A stretch of 64,000 bases of DNA, from the NCBI RefSeq assembly GCF_007786235.1, contig NZ_VNFK01000010.1, positions 100,904 to 164,903 on the forward strand, written 5' to 3'. Below are positions 48,005 through 56,725 of this stretch, piece by piece. A model generated the notes under the pieces. It did no database searches, had not been told where the DNA came from, and worked only from the letters and a program-made list of their open reading frames with translations. Positions within the stretch are counted from its first letter, which is position 1; the number at the start of each line of letters is the position of its first letter. Both the position numbers and the translations under genes were made by a program. This DNA comes from Paenarthrobacter nitroguajacolicus (GTDB lineage: Bacteria > Actinomycetota > Actinomycetes > Actinomycetales > Micrococcaceae).

Positions 48005-48762
48005 TGACCGGCGAGCAGCCAAGCCTGACTGTGTACCGCCAGGAGGGATCCATGGGCGCAGCCGAGGATCTCGACTTCGCCTTGGAACTGTTGAAGCGTG
48101 CCCGGAGCGGTCAGCAGGGTCCCTGTCTTCGCTTGTATCGGCCGAAGCCTACGGTGGCTTTCGGCCAGCGCGATGCGAATCTGCCAGGATTCGCTGCCGC
48201 CGAGGAAGCCTGCCGCGGGCTTGGCTTCGAACCCTTGGTCCGAAAGGCAGGCGGGCGGGCTGCCGCTTACCACGAGGGCTCCTTGGTGATCGACCATGTT
48301 GAACCGCACCCTGACGCGATTGTGCGGGCCAAAGCGCGCTTCTCCGAGTTTGGCGAGCTGCTGGCCGGCGCCCTTCGCAGCGTGGGTGTTCACGCCGCCG
48401 TCGGCGAGATACCGGGAGAGTACTGCCCCGGCGAGTTCAGCGTTCACGGTGAGGACCCGGACTTCCCTGCCCATCGCATCAAGCTGATTGGAACTGCCCA
48501 GCGGGTAGTCTCCGGAGGTTGGTTGTTCAGTTCCGTGATTGTGGTGGAGAACTCCAAGCCCATCCGGGACGTCCTGACAGCCAGCTACGCCGCCCTTGGC
48601 CTGGACTGGGATCCGGCAACGGCTGGTGCTGCCAATGATTTGCTGCCGCACTTGGACGTGAAGACCGTGGAGGACGCAGTGATCGAGGCGTACCGCGGTT
48701 ACGCGGACGTGGTCGACGGCGACTTCCGGAGTCTTGTGGCCTGGTCACCGCAGCTGCGTTGA
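48004..48762 (+). CDS. lipoate-protein ligase A family protein
   Basis: The 252-residue protein has the biotin/lipoate ligase fold: RPKPTVAFGQRDANLPGF, the substrate loop RKAGGRAAAYHEGSLVID (cf. RRxxGGGxVxHd, here with Ala replacing one Gly) and the lysine strand RIKLIGTAQRV. It would attach lipoate (or octanoate) to E2 or GcvH subunits. It is co-translated with the thioesterase upstream, an unusual pairing that may link octanoyl or lipoyl thioester turnover. No lipB or lipA is in the window. Confidence 0.86.
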   Translation: MTGEQPSLTVYRQEGSMGAAEDLDFALELLKRARSGQQGPCLRLYRPKPTVAFGQRDANLPGFAAAEEACRGLGFEPLVRKAGGRAAAYHEGSLVIDHVEPHPDAIVRAKARFSEFGELLAGALRSVGVHAAVGEIPGEYCPGEFSVHGEDPDFPAHRIKLIGTAQRVVSGGWLFSSVIVVENSKPIRDVLTASYAALGLDWDPATAGAANDLLPHLDVKTVEDAVIEAYRGYADVVDGDFRSLVAWSPQLR

Positions 48763-48828
48763 GCCGCTGACGTGCCAGGGTTAGTCTGAGGGAATCAGCT
48801 ACCCCGTCACGCGAATCGCGGTGTCATC

Positions 48829-51156
48829 ATGGGCCGGAAGAAACATCCCATTGAGGATTCGGATGTAGACCTCAGCGTCAGCATCCCCAAGCGATCCGCC
48901 GCTGGTTTGCCGAGCCTGAGCGAAACGCTTCCCCATGCCATCGCTTACATGGGACCTTCCAGGGCGTGGAAAACACTGAGTGCTGTCAACCAAAAAGATG
49001 GTTTCGATTGCATGAGCTGCGCGTGGCCCGACCCACCGGAACGCAAAGCCGCCGAATTTTGCGAGAACGGCGCCAAAGCCATCGGGTGGGAGGCGGAGCC
49101 GCTGCGGATCCCCTCGGATTTTTGGGCCGAGAACAGCTTGGGTTCACTGGAGCGCCGATCGGAGTATTGGCTGGGCCAGCAGGGCCGGCTGGTGGAACCG
49201 GTGTACAAAGCCGCGGGTTCGGATCACTACGTCCCCATCTCCTGGGACCAGGCCTTCGGGATCATCGCCAAGGAGCTGAAGGCCCTTGACACCCCGAACC
49301 AGGCCACGTTCTACACCAGCGGCCGGACCAGCAATGAGGCCGCTTTCCTCTACCAACTGTTCGTCCGGGCCTTCGGAACCAACAACCTCCCCGACTGTTC
49401 CAACATGTGCCACGAGTCCACTGGCGCTGCCATGGGCGAGACCATCGGGGTGGGCAAGTCCGCCATCACCTACACGGATTTCGCCAAGGCGGATCTGATC
49501 ATCATCATGGGCCAGAACCCGGGTACCTGTCATCCACGAATGCTCACGGCCCTTGAAGAGGCCAAGCAGGCCGGGGCAGAGATCGTTGCGGTGAATCCGC
49601 TCCCCGAAGCTGGCCTGATCAACTTCCGGAATCCGCAACGTCCGCGCGGACTGGTTGGCAGGGGCACGGACCTCGCCGATCAGTTCGTGCAGATCAGGCT
49701 CGCGGGCGACATGGCCTTGCTGCAGGCCCTCTCCAAGCGCGTACTCGACGCCGAAAGGGCCAGGCCGGGGACGGTCTTGGACCGTGCCTTCATCGAAGAG
49801 CATTGCCAGGGATTCGTGGGCTTCGCCGCACATCTGGCCACTCTCAACCATCGTGATGTTCTCGAAGCCACTGGCCTCGCGAGCCGCGACATCGATGAAC
49901 TCGCGGCAAGATACCTAAGGGCCGACAAAGTCATCATCACCTGGGCGATGGGCCTCACGCAGCATAGGAAGGCAGTGCCGACCATTAAAGAGATCATTAA
50001 TCTGCTCCTGCTGCGGGGCAACATCGGGAAGCCGGGGGCAGGCCCGTCGCCGATCAGGGGCCATAGCAACGTGCAGGGCGACAGGACCATGGGCATCTGG
50101 GAAAAGATGCCACCGTGGTTCCTGGACGCCCTCCAGCGGGAGTTCGGCTTCGATCCTCCCCGGGATCCGGGCATTGACGCAGTGGACAGCATCCGCGGTA
50201 TGCGTGATGGCAGGATCAAGGTGTTGGTGGCGTTGGGCGGCAACCTGGTCCATGCTGTCTCGGATACCGGGGTGGCGGAGTCGGCTGTGAGAAGGACCCG
50301 GCTGTCTGTCCAGATCTCCACCAAATTGAATCGCTCGCACGTGGTGGTCGGTGAACAAGCACTCATCCTGCCCACCCTTGGCCGCACGGAGATGGATCGG
50401 CAAGGCGGCGTTGAGCAGTTCGTCACGGTGGAGGACACCGTGTGTGCCGTCCACCGATCCGTCGGCCCGCTGGAACCGATCGCGCCGGAGGTGCTGTCCG
50501 AAGTTGCCATCGTGACGCGCCTGGCCCAGGCTGTCCTCGGCCATAAGGTGCCGGTGGACTGGGCCGGTCTGCGTTTGGACTACAACATCATCAGGGACCA
50601 CATCTCCCACGTGGTGCCAGGCTTCGAGGACTTCAACACCCGTATCCGGGAGAAGGACGGCTTCATCCTGCCGCACGGACCCAGGGACAGCAGGGCCTTC
50701 CCCACCGCCACGGGCCGGGCCATGTTCACGGTTAATGATGTGGAGACGATCCGGGTCCCTGCGGGACGGCTGCTGTTGCAGACACTGCGGTCACACGATC
50801 AGTTCAATACCACTACGTACACCATGAATGACAGGTACCGGGGCATTAAGAAGGGGCGCATGGTGTTGCTGGTCAATCCGCTGGACCTGGCTGAGCTGGG
50901 CTACCAGGACGGCGGTTATGTGGACGTCCACAGCGAGGCCGACGACGGCGTGGACCGTGTGCTGCCGCAATTGCGTTTGGTGTCGTACCCGACTGCCAAG
51001 GGATGCGCAGCTGCGTACTTCCCGGAAGCGAATGTTCTGGTGCCGCTGGATTCAACGGCGGAGGGCAGCAATACACCGGCGTCGAAGTCGGTGATTATTC
51101 GGCTTGAGCCGGCTGCCGCCCCGCTTTTCGAGTCAGCAGCCGGCCGACGCCCATGA
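48829..51156 (+). CDS. FdhF/YdeP family molybdopterin oxidoreductase
   Basis: The 775-residue protein belongs to the YdeP branch of the formate-dehydrogenase-like molybdopterin enzymes. It has DGFDCMSCAWPDPP (C61, C64) and FCENGAKA near the N-terminus, the molybdopterin region SGRTSNEAAFLYQLFVRAFGTNNLPDCSNMCHESTG, GQNPGTCHPRM, and the C-terminal cofactor-binding domain starting LLLQTLRSHDQFNTTTY. The usual four-cysteine [4Fe-4S] motif is incomplete. Its substrate is unproven; formate is a reasonable guess given the formaldehyde-oxidising genes that converge on it. No clear ribosome site precedes the ATG. Confidence 0.9.
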   Translation: MGRKKHPIEDSDVDLSVSIPKRSAAGLPSLSETLPHAIAYMGPSRAWKTLSAVNQKDGFDCMSCAWPDPPERKAAEFCENGAKAIGWEAEPLRIPSDFWAENSLGSLERRSEYWLGQQGRLVEPVYKAAGSDHYVPISWDQAFGIIAKELKALDTPNQATFYTSGRTSNEAAFLYQLFVRAFGTNNLPDCSNMCHESTGAAMGETIGVGKSAITYTDFAKADLIIIMGQNPGTCHPRMLTALEEAKQAGAEIVAVNPLPEAGLINFRNPQRPRGLVGRGTDLADQFVQIRLAGDMALLQALSKRVLDAERARPGTVLDRAFIEEHCQGFVGFAAHLATLNHRDVLEATGLASRDIDELAARYLRADKVIITWAMGLTQHRKAVPTIKEIINLLLLRGNIGKPGAGPSPIRGHSNVQGDRTMGIWEKMPPWFLDALQREFGFDPPRDPGIDAVDSIRGMRDGRIKVLVALGGNLVHAVSDTGVAESAVRRTRLSVQISTKLNRSHVVVGEQALILPTLGRTEMDRQGGVEQFVTVEDTVCAVHRSVGPLEPIAPEVLSEVAIVTRLAQAVLGHKVPVDWAGLRLDYNIIRDHISHVVPGFEDFNTRIREKDGFILPHGPRDSRAFPTATGRAMFTVNDVETIRVPAGRLLLQTLRSHDQFNTTTYTMNDRYRGIKKGRMVLLVNPLDLAELGYQDGGYVDVHSEADDGVDRVLPQLRLVSYPTAKGCAAAYFPEANVLVPLDSTAEGSNTPASKSVIIRLEPAAAPLFESAAGRRP

Positions 51157-51166
51157 TGCCGTGGAC

Positions 51167-51805
51167 TTAGTGTCCGCGTGCGATCCATTCGTCCAGGTGC
51201 GGTTTCTCTGCACCGATGGTGGTGGAATCCCCGTGCCCTGTGCGGACTACGGTTTCCTCGGGAAGTGGGAGGAGCCTGGTCCGGATGGACTCGATGATGG
51301 TGGGGAAGTCACTGTAGGAGCGGCCGGTCGCGCCGGGTCCGCCCTGGAAGAGGGTGTCACCGCTGAAAAGGGTGGCTTCGCCGGGCAGGTGGAAGGAGAC
51401 CGAACCCGGTGAATGCCCCGGAGTGTGGATGGCCTTCAGCGTTGCCCCGCCAACGGTGAACTCAGCGCCGTCAGCAATTGCGACATCGGGATCGATCTCA
51501 GGGAACACCGCGCGCCACAGCATCCAGTCGTCCTGGTGCAGGTGGATGGGTGCATTGACGAGTTCCCGGAAGGCCCCGGCGGAGCTGATGTGGTCGTCGT
51601 GGCCGTGCGTAAGCAGGATGGCTTTGACCGTCCGGCCGTTGACGGCTTCCACGATCGCGTCCGGGTTGTGGGCGGGATCGATGACGATGCACTCTGCGTC
51701 GTCGCCGACGATCCAGACGTTGTTGTCCACGTCCCAGGTTCCACCGTCCAGTGAGAATGTCCCGGAGGTGACAACGCGGTTGATGGTGATGGTGGAGTCG
51801 CTCAC
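51167..51805 (-). CDS. MBL fold hydrolase, linked to mycothiol-dependent formaldehyde oxidation
   Basis: The 212-residue metallo-beta-lactamase-fold protein has THGHDDH (zinc ligands), [27 protein letters not shown] and the C-terminal histidine of TGHGDSTT, the pattern of glyoxalase-II-type thioester hydrolases. It overlaps the end of the formaldehyde dehydrogenase gene by four bases and is co-transcribed with it. It may therefore hydrolyse S-formylmycothiol to formate and mycothiol. That role is inferred from context. Confidence 0.9.
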   Translation of the reverse strand: MSDSTITINRVVTSGTFSLDGGTWDVDNNVWIVGDDAECIVIDPAHNPDAIVEAVNGRTVKAILLTHGHDDHISSAGAFRELVNAPIHLHQDDWMLWRAVFPEIDPDVAIADGAEFTVGGATLKAIHTPGHSPGSVSFHLPGEATLFSGDTLFQGGPGATGRSYSDFPTIIESIRTRLLPLPEETVVRTGHGDSTTIGAEKPHLDEWIARGH

Positions 51806-52887
51806 AGCTCTACCACCGATCGCAGGACGGCGCCGTGATGCATTTTGTCAAAGGCCTCTTCCACCTGGTCGATGGTGATGCGCTCGGTGACGAAGGCGTC
51901 CAGGTCCAGCTTGCCCTGCTTGTAGAGATCCACCAGCATGGGGAAGTCACGGGAAGGCAGGCAGTCGCCGTACCAGGAAGATTTGAGGGAACCGCCTCGG
52001 CCAAAGACGTCCAGCAAGGGCAGCTCCAGTGTCATCTCCGGTGTGGGGACGCCTACCAGGACAACGGTTCCTGCGAGGTCGCGGGCGTAGAAGGCCTGCT
52101 TGTAGGTTTCGGGACGTCCGACCGCGTCAATCACCACGTCTGCTCCAAAACCGCCTGTGAGGGCACGGATCTCTTCCACGGGGTCGCCCGCAGAGGAATC
52201 GACAGTGTGGGTGGCTCCCAGGTCCTTGGCGCGTTCCAGCTTCTTGGCGTCGATGTCCACGGCGATGATGGTGGTGGCGCCGGCGAGGGCGGCACCGGCG
52301 ATGGCCGCTACGCCAACTCCTCCGCAGCCGATAACTGCGACTGAGTCGCCGCGCTTGACGCCCCCGGTGTTGAGGGCCGCACCCAAGCCTGCCATGACAC
52401 CGCAGCCGAGCAGGCCGACGGCGGCGGCATCGGCGTCGGGGTCTACCTTGGTGCACTGGCCGGCGGCGACCAGGGTCTTTTCGATGAAGGCTCCGATGCC
52501 CAGCGCCGGGGAAAGTTCCGTGCCGTCCTCGAGGGTCATTTTCTGGGTGGCGTTGTGGGTGTTGAAGCAGTACTGGGCTTGGCCGCGGTTGCAGGCGCGG
52601 CAGTTGCCGCAGACGGCGCGCCAGTTCAGGACCACACGGTCGCCCGGGGCGACGTCGGTGACATCGGGGCCGACGGCGCTGACCACGCCGGTGGCTTCGT
52701 GGCCCAGGAGGAACGGGAAGTCGTCGCTGATCCCGCCGAGTTTGTAGTGGAGGTCGGTGTGGCAGACGCCGCTGGTGAGGATGTCAACCAGGGCTTCGCC
52801 GGGCCCGGGCTCGGGAACGAGGATCGTTTCGAGGGTTGCGGGTGCGCCTTTGGATCGGACGACTACGCCTTTGACTGCGTGGACCAT
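51802..52887 (-). CDS. S-(hydroxymethyl)mycothiol dehydrogenase
   Basis: The enzyme oxidises the adduct of formaldehyde and mycothiol using NAD. The 361-residue zinc alcohol dehydrogenase has catalytic zinc ligands in [10 protein letters not shown] and GHEATG, four structural-zinc cysteines ([15 protein letters not shown]), a Rossmann motif [17 protein letters not shown], and the MscR-typical [20 protein letters not shown]. The start is ATG with GGAACC upstream on the minus strand. The MBL hydrolase lies downstream in the same operon and mycoredoxin upstream, so this is a mycothiol/formaldehyde detoxification module. Confidence 0.94.
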   Translation of the reverse strand: MVHAVKGVVVRSKGAPATLETILVPEPGPGEALVDILTSGVCHTDLHYKLGGISDDFPFLLGHEATGVVSAVGPDVTDVAPGDRVVLNWRAVCGNCRACNRGQAQYCFNTHNATQKMTLEDGTELSPALGIGAFIEKTLVAAGQCTKVDPDADAAAVGLLGCGVMAGLGAALNTGGVKRGDSVAVIGCGGVGVAAIAGAALAGATTIIAVDIDAKKLERAKDLGATHTVDSSAGDPVEEIRALTGGFGADVVIDAVGRPETYKQAFYARDLAGTVVLVGVPTPEMTLELPLLDVFGRGGSLKSSWYGDCLPSRDFPMLVDLYKQGKLDLDAFVTERITIDQVEEAFDKMHHGAVLRSVVEL

Positions 52888-52936
52888 GGAGTGGTTCCCT
52901 TCGGGCTCGCTGAGCGCGGGCCAGGTTTAATGCAGC

Positions 52937-53009
52937 AGGGCCCGCAACGGATTCCCAATCTGTCTATCACAGGTGGCAGACAGAGCGTGGTTTGTTCCGT
53001 GCGGGCCCT
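52937..53009. repeat. inverted repeat between mscR and mycoredoxin genes
   Basis: AGGGCCCGCA (52937-52946) and TGCGGGCCCT (53000-53009) are perfect ten-base arms separated by 53 bases. They lie in the 142-base gap downstream of the mycoredoxin gene and upstream of the dehydrogenase gene on the minus strand. They could form a large stem-loop that separates the two transcripts, or bind a dimeric regulator. Confidence 0.5.
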
Positions 53010-53029
53010 TACCGGTGCCGGTGGCAGGT

Positions 53030-53287
53030 CTATGCTGCCAAGCGGTTTTCAACCTCGGAGGCGGAGGGGTTGGTTGCGGCGGTTCCGTCCGGGAAGAGCA
53101 CGGTGGGAACGGTGCGGTTGCCTCCGTTGAGCTGCTCGACGAGTTCGGCTGTGCCATCTACTTCTTCGATGTTGATCTCGGTGTAGCCGATGCCCTTGGC
53201 GTCCAGCTGCTTCTTCAGGCGGTTGCAGTAGCCGCACCAAGTGGTCGAGAACATGGTGATGGTGCCGGAGTCGGGAGTGAAATCCAC
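53030..53287 (-). CDS. mycoredoxin (glutaredoxin-like)
   Basis: Mycoredoxin reduces mixed disulfides between proteins and mycothiol. The 85-residue product has the redox site TTWCGYCNRLKKQL (C18, C21), then VDGTAELVEQLNGGNRTVPTVLFPDGTAATNPSASEVENRL, which closely follows the known mycoredoxin-1 family. The GTG start at 53287 is preceded by GAGGAG on the minus strand. It lies beside the mycothiol-dependent formaldehyde dehydrogenase, which supports the assignment. Confidence 0.93.
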   Translation of the reverse strand: MDFTPDSGTITMFSTTWCGYCNRLKKQLDAKGIGYTEINIEEVDGTAELVEQLNGGNRTVPTVLFPDGTAATNPSASEVENRLAA

Positions 53288-53437
53288 AGAGCTCTCCTCA
53301 GTATTTGTCGTTTGCACGGGGTGGTTCGTTCGTAACAACGGTAACCCGGTGCCGAATAATTCCCGTCCAGCGGCGAAGACGGGTTGCGTCACACGCCCGC
53401 GCTGGTGCGTTTTCCCGGGAAAGGGCAGACTGTTCGC

Positions 53438-54202
53438 ATGTGTGGACGTTACGTAATGGCCCGTGCGGTGGGAGACCTGCTCGCCGACTTTGACGCCGAA
53501 CTTGAGAACGAGATTGCCCTCGAAAAGTCCTGGAATGTTGCCCCGACGGACGCGGTTCCCATCGTGCTGGAACGCCTCATCGATGACGACCTGAAGCGGC
53601 AACTCCACGTTGCCAAGTGGGGACTGGTGCCGTCATGGGCTAAAGACCCCAAGGGTGGTGCCCGGCTCATCAATGCCCGCAGCGAGACACTGCTGGAGAA
53701 ACCTTCCTTCAAGAAAGCTGCCGTAGCCCGTCGGTGTGCGGTGCCCGCGGACGGCTACTACGAGTGGAAAAAGGGGGAGGGCAAGAACAAGCAGCCGTAT
53801 TACGTCCACCCGGGGGACGGCCATGGCCTGGTCTTTGCGGGATTGTATGAGTGGTGGCGGGACCAGGCGGCGTCCCCGGACGATCCGGGCCGCTGGCTTC
53901 TGTCCATGTCCATCCTCACTGCGGACACTCCCACTGCGGAGTCAGCCCGGACGCGACGCAGTGCTTCGGTGTTCGATGAGCTCACTGCGCTCCATGACCG
54001 TGTTCCCCTGCCCATGAGCACAGAGACGATGGAAGCATGGCTGGATCCGCGTGAGAAAGACGCCGCGGGGTTGGTGGACATGGTCCGTTCCAGGGCACAC
54101 GATGCCGCTGCCGGTTGGACGCTGGACGCGGTGGGCGCCGCCGTCGGGAATGTCCGCAACAACTCACCGGAACTGATTGAACCGGTGGAAGGACTGTTCT
54201 AA
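53438..54202 (+). CDS. SRAP domain abasic-site processing protein (YedK/HMCES family)
   Basis: The 254-residue protein starts MCGRY. In this family Met is removed and Cys2 forms a stable link with abasic sites in single-stranded DNA, protecting them. Other conserved parts are the NVAPTD loop, WGLVPSWAKDP, INARSET, CAVPADGYYEWKK (catalytic Glu) and the C-terminal LHDRVPLPM (histidine). ATG 53438 is fixed by the need for Cys at position 2; the longer frame upstream was rejected. It is divergent from the mycoredoxin gene. Confidence 0.96.
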   Translation: MCGRYVMARAVGDLLADFDAELENEIALEKSWNVAPTDAVPIVLERLIDDDLKRQLHVAKWGLVPSWAKDPKGGARLINARSETLLEKPSFKKAAVARRCAVPADGYYEWKKGEGKNKQPYYVHPGDGHGLVFAGLYEWWRDQAASPDDPGRWLLSMSILTADTPTAESARTRRSASVFDELTALHDRVPLPMSTETMEAWLDPREKDAAGLVDMVRSRAHDAAAGWTLDAVGAAVGNVRNNSPELIEPVEGLF

Positions 54203-54206
54203 AGGT

Positions 54207-54596
54207 TCAGAGGGCCTCGGTGACAGGCACGCCGGATTGGAACTCGCGGCCGTCAGCTTCGCTGAAGGCCGTCATGACGTGGCCTTTGCTGAGTCCGTGG
54301 ATGGCCGATAGCGGGAAGTTCCCGGTGATGATGTTGCCGGAATGCTCCACTCCCTTGATGTCGTAGTTTTCCTCTGCGCTGAGGGAGTGGTTGAACGAAT
54401 AGAAGGAAATCGCCTCGCCGTTCATGAATTCGATACCGAGCCTGCGCTGCGAGGAATAGTCTTCACTGGCAGCAACGAGGCCCACGACGTAAGCGCCGGA
54501 GCCTGGGATGTTGCCGTCAATTTCGAATCGGGCCACGAGGTTGTCGTCCGCGGCGGAGATGTTGACCTGCTTGAGGAGTGCGTCATTGGTGCTCAT
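54207..54596 (-). CDS. hypothetical protein (129 aa)
   Basis: The start at 54596 gives MSTNDALLKQVNISAADDNLVARFEIDG and onward. The protein looks soluble, acidic and beta-rich (GAYVVGLVAASEDYSSQRRLGIEFMNGEAISFYSFNHS), ending GREFQSGVPVTEAL. I do not recognise a family. AGGA lies about ten bases before the ATG on the minus strand. It converges with the SRAP gene four bases away and follows the TetR gene on the same strand, with which it may be co-transcribed. Confidence 0.72.
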   Translation of the reverse strand: MSTNDALLKQVNISAADDNLVARFEIDGNIPGSGAYVVGLVAASEDYSSQRRLGIEFMNGEAISFYSFNHSLSAEENYDIKGVEHSGNIITGNFPLSAIHGLSKGHVMTAFSEADGREFQSGVPVTEAL

Positions 54597-54643
54597 GCCA
54601 CAATCCTGCTCTGTGGACCCGCTGCCGTCCACCCCTCGCAGGG

Positions 54644-55180
54644 TCATCCTTCCAGGAGCCTGCGGATGTTGCCTGTCACGGTCGCCCTGTCCATGACCTG
54701 CCCCTTGCGTGCGGTCAGCAAGTGCAGGGCCAGGCCGTCGCTGTAGTCGGAAACGGCTTCAGCACGTGCCCGGGCGTTAGGTATTTCCATCGCTTCGAGC
54801 AGCTGTGCCAACGCTGATACCAGCCGCTCGTGCCCGGCGGCGACCACCTCTGGTTGGTCGAGGGCGAACACGAAGCGTGCCCTGGTGAGTTCGGAGTTGT
54901 CGTATGCGAGCCCCAAGACGGCTCCGGCGATTTGCTCCGCCAAGCCGGCTGCCGACGTCGGGAATTCCAACTGCCTTTGCTGCAGCAGGAGGCTGTCCAG
55001 TTCTTCAACGCGGTCGACGGCGGCACTGACCAGCGTGGCACGGTTGCGGAAGTAGTTGGAGGTTGTTCCGGCGGCGACACCGGCTTGGGCGTCGACGGCC
55101 CGGTGCGTGAGGCCCTTGAGGCCCTGGGTGGAAACGACGGCGAGCGCGGCGTCGGCTAACTGTGTTCGTCGGTCGGACAT
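54644..55180 (-). CDS. TetR family regulator, divergent from FAD monooxygenase
   Basis: The 178-residue protein has an N-terminal TetR helix-turn-helix (RRTQLADAALAVVSTQGLKGLTHRAVDAQAGVAAGTTSNYFRNRATLV) and an all-helical effector domain. It is divergent from a FAD monooxygenase, with a clear dyad between them. The simple model is repression of both genes until a substrate of the monooxygenase binds. The ligand is not evident. Confidence 0.93.
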   Translation of the reverse strand: MSDRRTQLADAALAVVSTQGLKGLTHRAVDAQAGVAAGTTSNYFRNRATLVSAAVDRVEELDSLLLQQRQLEFPTSAAGLAEQIAGAVLGLAYDNSELTRARFVFALDQPEVVAAGHERLVSALAQLLEAMEIPNARARAEAVSDYSDGLALHLLTARKGQVMDRATVTGNIRRLLEG

Positions 55181-55210
55181 GGCGAAAGTCTAGCTTCAGG
55201 ACCTACCATC

Positions 55211-55224
55211 ACTACAAATGTAGT
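55211..55224. promoter_or_regulatory. ACTAC-AAAT-GTAGT operator between TetR and FAD monooxygenase
   Basis: A perfect five-base dyad with a four-base centre lies between the two divergent starts, 31 bases from the TetR ATG and 15 bases from the monooxygenase ATG. It would overlap the promoters or starts of both genes, as expected for the adjacent TetR repressor. Confidence 0.7.
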
Positions 55225-55238
55225 AGTACAGTGTGGCC

Positions 55239-56294
55239 ATGGAAAAGGTTGAGATTATCGGTGGGGGAATAGCCGGATTGGCGCTCGCCGGTCGGCTCGA
55301 CCCCGGCAGGTTCAACGTCACGGTGTACGAGCAGAGACCCCAACTCCCCACGGTCGGAACAACTTTGGCCATGTGGACGGAAGCCCAGCAGGCCCTGTCC
55401 GAACTCGGGATCCTCGGAGCCGCGCGGAGACGGGGAGCCATCATCAAAGCCGGCGCCCTCCGCGGCCCCTCCGGAGAACCCATGCTGTCCATGGAAGGGG
55501 ACGGGCTGATGGGGATCTCCCGACCCGAACTGCTGAAGCTGTTGGACAGTGCGGTGCCGGAGACGGTGACGCGAGTGACCGGAAGGGTGGATCGCCTCCC
55601 GCGCCACGCTGAGCTCACCGTCGGTGCGGACGGCGTCAACAGCGTGGTTCGGCGGGACTCCTGGGGTGAACGGAGGGCGGCAAGGCCTACGCCCTTCCTG
55701 GCAGTGAGGGGAGTCGTTCCGGGAACCCCATCTCCCAACGACATCGGTGAATACTGGGGTCGGGGGGAAATCTTCGGCTTGGCGCCGGCCGTAAGGGGGA
55801 CCAACTGGTATGCCTCCTTCCGCTCCGGGCTGGGGCCGGACAAAGTGGACGTCGCAGAAGCGCTTGAAGTGACGCGAAGCCGCTACGCCCACTACTCGCC
55901 AGCCGTGCGGGATGTCCTTGACCTCGCCACCCCCGAAATATCGTTGGCCCAACGAATCTGGACCACCCCACCCCTCAGCCGTTACGCACGGGGCAACGTG
56001 GTGCTGGTGGGGGATGCCGCGCACGCCATGACTCCCAACCTCGGCAGGGGTGCCTGCGAAGCGCTGATTGATGCAGTGACCCTGGGGCGACTGCTCAACG
56101 AACTGCCCTTGAAAGCAGCGCTCGCCGCCTATGACAGGAAACGTGTACTGCGCACCCAGCAACTCCGGCTGGCATCCTCCCTCATGGGGAGCATTGCCCT
56201 GGCGCAGGGCATGCAACCTTGGCGCGATGCCTTGCTGAAGCAGGTAGGCAAGCGCGTTTCACGCGCCAGGGAAAGGGCGGAAACTTCGAAGTAG
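55239..56294 (+). CDS. FAD-dependent monooxygenase (class A flavoprotein)
   Basis: The 351-residue protein has the FAD fold EIIGGGIAGLALAGRL at the start, the DG motif ELTVGADGVNSVVRR, and the second FAD motif VVLVGDAAHAMTPNLGRGACEALIDAVTLGRLL. It belongs with aromatic or polyketide hydroxylases that use NAD(P)H and O2. ATG 55239 was chosen over GTG 55233, which adds two residues. It is controlled, by inference, by the divergent TetR. The substrate is unknown. Confidence 0.92.
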   Translation: MEKVEIIGGGIAGLALAGRLDPGRFNVTVYEQRPQLPTVGTTLAMWTEAQQALSELGILGAARRRGAIIKAGALRGPSGEPMLSMEGDGLMGISRPELLKLLDSAVPETVTRVTGRVDRLPRHAELTVGADGVNSVVRRDSWGERRAARPTPFLAVRGVVPGTPSPNDIGEYWGRGEIFGLAPAVRGTNWYASFRSGLGPDKVDVAEALEVTRSRYAHYSPAVRDVLDLATPEISLAQRIWTTPPLSRYARGNVVLVGDAAHAMTPNLGRGACEALIDAVTLGRLLNELPLKAALAAYDRKRVLRTQQLRLASSLMGSIALAQGMQPWRDALLKQVGKRVSRARERAETSK

Positions 56295-56328
56295 GTTTTG
56301 TCAGGGCGTCGGCGTAAACTTGAAATAT

Positions 56329-56344
56329 TCGAACATACTTTCGA
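56329..56344. promoter_or_regulatory. LexA (SOS) box upstream of DUF6504-dnaE2
   Basis: TCGAACATACTTTCGA matches the actinobacterial LexA consensus TCGAAC-N4-GTTCGA at 11 of 12 defined positions. It lies 34 bases before the DUF6504 ATG. This is where LexA represses until DNA damage. Confidence 0.85.
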
Positions 56345-56377
56345 ATGAAGATACCCCGGCGTAAATGAGGTGTGGAT

Positions 56378-56722
56378 ATGGGGCTGTTCAGTGAGTCCGT
56401 CGAAGTTATCTGCACGGACACAGGCCAGCCGCAGCAAGTTCAATGGAAAGGGATGCAGTACACGGTCACCAATGAGCCTGTCCGGTGGTACGAACGCCGC
56501 CAGTGGTGGCTGGAAGAAAGCCGCGCACCCCTGGGAAGCGGGGCCGGCCTGGTTGACCACGAAATCTGGCGGGTGCAGCTCCAGGCCCCGGGGGAAAAAG
56601 AAACCTCCAACGGGACCATCACCCTCGATCTCGTCAGGCACGTAGGAAGCGGACGATGGCGACTGCTCCGCATCCACGACGCCGCACCAGCACGTGCTGT
56701 AGAACCCGACGAAGCAGCGTGA
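56378..56722 (+). CDS. DUF6504 family protein
   Basis: The 114-residue protein contains EVICTDTGQPQQVQWKGMQYTVTNEPVRWYERRQWW and ends LDLVRHVGSGRWRLLRIHD, a layout usually found next to error-prone polymerase genes in actinobacteria. ATG 56378 has GAGG seven bases upstream; GTG 56372 is a possible alternative. It precedes dnaE2 by three bases in the same frame and follows a LexA box, so it is an SOS gene with the polymerase. The molecular role is not known. Confidence 0.85.
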   Translation: MGLFSESVEVICTDTGQPQQVQWKGMQYTVTNEPVRWYERRQWWLEESRAPLGSGAGLVDHEIWRVQLQAPGEKETSNGTITLDLVRHVGSGRWRLLRIHDAAPARAVEPDEAA

Positions 56723-56725
56723 ACC

